From an uncultured Clostridia bacterium (GTDB lineage: Bacteria > Bacillota > Clostridia > UBA1381): DNA of 31,987 nt. Where the stretch lies: the NCBI GenBank assembly GCA_934462945.1, contig CAKSJF010000023.1, forward strand, positions 1 to 31,987, given 5' to 3'. The notes beneath the pieces were generated by a model that saw nothing but the letters and a program-made list of their open reading frames with translations, searched no databases and was not told the origin of the DNA. Position numbers and translations under genes: made by a program. Positions 30,201 to 31,987 of this stretch are shown here, in pieces. Each line of letters begins with the position of its first letter. The stretch's first letter is position 1.

Positions 30201-31987
30201 CTCGCCTGCATCGTCGGTCTTACCGTTGGGGATGATTTCCTTGCCGGTTGCCTTGTTCTTGTATACGGTGCTGATCCACTTCGCGTCCGCCGGCTCGTTG
30301 AGCACTACCGGCTCATTAAAGCCGCCTGACCCATATGACCAGCCGGTCATGTCAATCGACAGGTCGGCACGCTTCTTGTCCTCCGCATTGACTTTGAGCG
30401 TCATTGTGAAGTCCTCATAGTTGTCGCTCTTGACCGTGACAACATATTCGAGGATCTGCGTGCCTTCGTCCCAATCATTGGTAGTTATGCTCAGAATACT
30501 GCCGTTCAGAACAACGTTACCTTTACTGATCCAGCGCTCATTAAAATCATCAGAAAGTGTACCGGTATACTGAATCTTGCCGAATGTCAGACCGGCTGCC
30601 AGTATCGGCAGTTCCTTAGAGAAATCGTAGGTGTATTCTTTGGAAATACCCTTGTACACAGGCATGGTCAGTTCTATGTTCGCAAGCTTGCCCTTGCCGA
30701 CGCTGTAAGTAACTGTCCGTTTTGAGGTGTCATCGGGCAGCTTATAGTTTCCTGCCTTGCCGCCGGTCAGCCCGGTGGCGGTGGCAGTATATGTGCCGGT
30801 CTCGGTTTTATCTCCGCCGGTGACGTCCACACTGATCTCATCACCGTTCACCAGATTGCCCGCCGTAACGCTCACAAACTTGCCGTCGCCATAGGCGCGG
30901 TTTTCGGTGTTATTCCAAGCGAGTGTGACCTCGCGCGGTGTGACTGTCATCGTGCCGGGGACAAAATCAATCTCGTAGTTGTCCGCGGTCAGTCCGCCCG
31001 GCGTGATGATGTAGAGTCCGGCATCGCCGTACCGGGGATCATAGCTGAAGGTATAGTTCAGTGAACCGGCGAGGACACTTTCATCCTCACCATTTACAAA
31101 GCCCCTGTACGTCACACCGTTGGCAACAGGAGCGTCACCGTAGGTGACGGTGTTCTCATTCGCAGTGACGGTCAGCTCTGCTTTTTTGATGTTGTAGTCC
31201 ACACTGACTTTCACACCGCCGGCGGTGATGCTTGCCTTGTAGTCGCCCGCATCGCTGGGAACATTATAGGAAACGGTTTCATCTTTTGAAGTATAGCTGA
31301 TTGTCGGATTTCCCTCATCGGTGGTAAAGTTGCCTTCAAGTGTTGCTTCCTTTTCCTTGCCGTCGTAGGTCAGACTGCTGTCGGCAGGCGCATTAATTGT
31401 CACGCTGCCGCCGTTTTTGCCGCATTCGCTGCACTCCGCGGCGATGGTTGTGCCGCTTGCCGTATACTTCCATGTGTGCTGATGTTTGCTCAAGACCGCC
31501 TTTGTACCGTTCTCGGTCACGCCGATCACATAAAGGCTGTCGTCGCTGACAAAATTGCCTTCCTTGATCAGGTTTTCCGCTGCCGATGCGACGGTCACAG
31601 TGTCAATTCCTTTGAAAGACAGCTTATTCAGCAGAGTGCTATTCAGTCTCACGCCGATGCGTGCGGTGTTGTCTAATGCGCCGGTGACGGTGATGGGTAT
31701 GGGCGCAAAATCGGACTCGTTAAAGAAGACATTGCTGGTTTTCTTAGCGCCATGGGTGTAAAATTCCTCGTTGTCGGTCACCTGTACATTGTCGGAGACG
31801 CTCAGCTTAGCGTCTGAGTCCACGCAAATACCGGCGCCGTAGGATCCTACTTGATTGTACTTGACCTGGGCGTTTTCACGCAGCACCACCACCGCATTGC
31901 TGCCCGACACATATATACCGCCGCCGTGCGAGTTGGGAATCACTTCCCCCGCTGTCTCTGACGTCTGATTGTTGATGATCTGTGCAT
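27288..31987 (-). CDS. Large modular cell-surface protein (5' end outside window)
   Basis: The frame is open through the right edge of the window (upstream of the apparent GTG start at 31943 it continues 'AQIINNQTSETAGE'), so at least the N-terminus and signal peptide are missing. In the visible ~1565 residues, a parallel beta-helix-like stretch ('GGGIYVSGSNAVVVLRENAQ') comes first. Several MBG-type immunoglobulin-like modules follow ('LTVTANENTVTYGDAPVANG', 'REVTLAWNNTENRAYGDGKF', 'ITYGEPLSKIKIDG'), then a Big2-like module ('GILTPVKVGTVTVTATKAGD'). An InlB/Listeria-Bacteroides repeat ('FTVSFDTNGGSELSNQTV' to 'GFDFAGWYTD') and a C-terminal copper amine oxidase N-domain-like pair ('NDRTMLPARFVAESLGADV', 'NDRTYTPVRFISEELGASV') complete it. 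There is no LPXTG motif; the last module may bind the wall. It is probably an exported adhesin-like protein of unknown ligand. Confidence 0.88.
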   Translation of the reverse strand, partial: AQIINNQTSETAGEVIPNSHGGGIYVSGSNAVVVLRENAQVKYNQVGSYGAGICVDSDAKLSVSDNVQVTDNEEFYTHGAKKTSNVFFNESDFAPIPITVTGALDNTARIGVRLNSTLLNKLSFKGIDTVTVASAAENLIKEGNFVSDDSLYVIGVTENGTKAVLSKHQHTWKYTASGTTIAAECSECGKNGGSVTINAPADSSLTYDGKEKEATLEGNFTTDEGNPTISYTSKDETVSYNVPSDAGDYKASITAGGVKVSVDYNIKKAELTVTANENTVTYGDAPVANGVTYRGFVNGEDESVLAGSLNYTFSYDPRYGDAGLYIITPGGLTADNYEIDFVPGTMTVTPREVTLAWNNTENRAYGDGKFVSVTAGNLVNGDEISVDVTGGDKTETGTYTATATGLTGGKAGNYKLPDDTSKRTVTYSVGKGKLANIELTMPVYKGISKEYTYDFSKELPILAAGLTFGKIQYTGTLSDDFNERWISKGNVVLNGSILSITTNDWDEGTQILEYVVTVKSDNYEDFTMTLKVNAEDKKRADLSIDMTGWSYGSGGFNEPVVLNEPADAKWISTVYKNKATGKEIIPNGKTDDAGEYTVTVRYESDDTVYIGEANFIIKPRHLFKEAVVVPAGVTTDKIYDGTTVSNLTEMSIAKDRLVTEEDGALRIVGTSEYANANAGATRLAFTTDGTIRLSDSSSSAKPSNYSTSPTNFTALFTANILQRELAFTADSVTKIHGSGDAAAEVSVSLPVSGEDKTGLVNGETLVQGVDYDVTAVFSKSEAGEDNNVTVTVTLKDTEKARNYTLSSSEIITTGRIKPKPAPVLDGDVTLTPAEITYGEPLSKIKIDGTMKDPITNATVEGTFSWQLPGDTILDASALGHNVGWKFTPKDGKTYTETTGITTVKIDKAQQYGKVSMAGYTYGQTPNTPTLTDKTGDMNAQVTYYYISVDGGTPQTWNINTPPELNAGTYHMYARIGDTNNYYGFEAVYCEFAVTKATPDFMNGTAYTKPTGLTATYGQTLGDIMLSNPAGNLSGIWNWMDSSESVGDASTATKTFKAKFTPTDKINYNMVENIELEITVNKADGNNLKTEDLSRKYTYTSEYTYTPDWSGLPSGQTWSYNSEYSVSDGSNAKLTKQDFEADGSLLTYAVSGGKPGDVVTVTLKASCNNYKDFTVTLHITLADRDAQAALFVTGDNTVVYGQTLTLSNDGGSGTGDVTYTVTNGTGEATIDPKTGILTPVKVGTVTVTATKAGDNEYSEITSAPFEITIAPATPTGEPKYTVVHTRGKTLNDAALTADGSTLEPKDGTLEWLDTEGNVLPNDTVVEANKIYTWRFTPADGNYTALTGEATLYAYTPSGGSLGIARFTVSFDTNGGSELSNQTVTNNSVIKEPETPTKEGFDFAGWYTDKELKEKYDFSEKVTKNLTLYAAWTEKDNSENQIILTIGEKTALVFGQTKTNDVAPKIVNDRTMLPARFVAESLGADVLWNGDKELVTIKGKHLKTSEDITILIYIGSDIAYVNGKEIKLDSAAFVENDRTYTPVRFISEELGASVQWIESEQKVVITK

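Overview
The window looks like chromosome of an anaerobic, spore-forming member of the Clostridia (Firmicutes). Indicators are the sporulation gene spoIVA, strong AGGAGG-type ribosome binding sites with frequent TTG starts, near-consensus sigma-A promoters with 17-base spacers, and a cell-surface protein with MBG/InlB-type repeats ending in a copper amine oxidase N-terminal-like domain. The genus cannot be resolved from the sequence alone. No tRNA, rRNA, CRISPR array or intact transposase was found.

Layout. Positions 1-1060 are an AT-rich accessory segment (an XRE regulator and a pRiA4b ORF-3 family protein). It abuts a spoIVA gene that has lost its last ~80 codons. From 2400 to 5770 come a CrtO-like acyltransferase homologue and two membrane diguanylate cyclases in one operon, preceded by a consensus promoter and a 17-copy ATAC tract inside a short leader ORF. 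A decayed ECF-type sigma factor follows (5972-6391). Positions 6501-14341 form a surface-polysaccharide locus: a DegT-type sugar aminotransferase, a UDP-glucose dehydrogenase fused to an N-terminal XRE DNA-binding domain, a UDP-glucuronate 4-epimerase, a membrane UDP-GlcNAc 4,6-dehydratase and a processive family 2 glycosyltransferase. Between the aminotransferase and the dehydrogenase lies an array of TTTGTTGCT/AGCAACAAA sites, the obvious candidate operators for the fused XRE domain.

Positions 14532-17435 hold a LysR regulator, an HD-domain protein, a PHP-domain protein and a lipoprotein. Positions 17580-19496 hold a lysyl-tRNA synthetase with a C-terminal tRNA-binding extension. A probable carbohydrate unit follows: an AraC regulator divergent from a cytoplasmic GH5 hydrolase that overlaps a DMT-family transporter. 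Then comes the housekeeping run rplS-lepB-rbgA, a galactokinase-like protein without its phosphate-binding motif, and ychF on the other strand. The right end is the 3' part of a >1560-residue surface protein that runs off the window.

Working hypothesis. The XRE-dehydrogenase fusion may couple UDP-glucuronate supply to transcription of its own locus. The two cyclases, possibly under slippage-prone leader control, would add a c-di-GMP input to surface behaviour. Three families of small hairpin repeats are scattered among the genes, mostly in terminator or leader positions.
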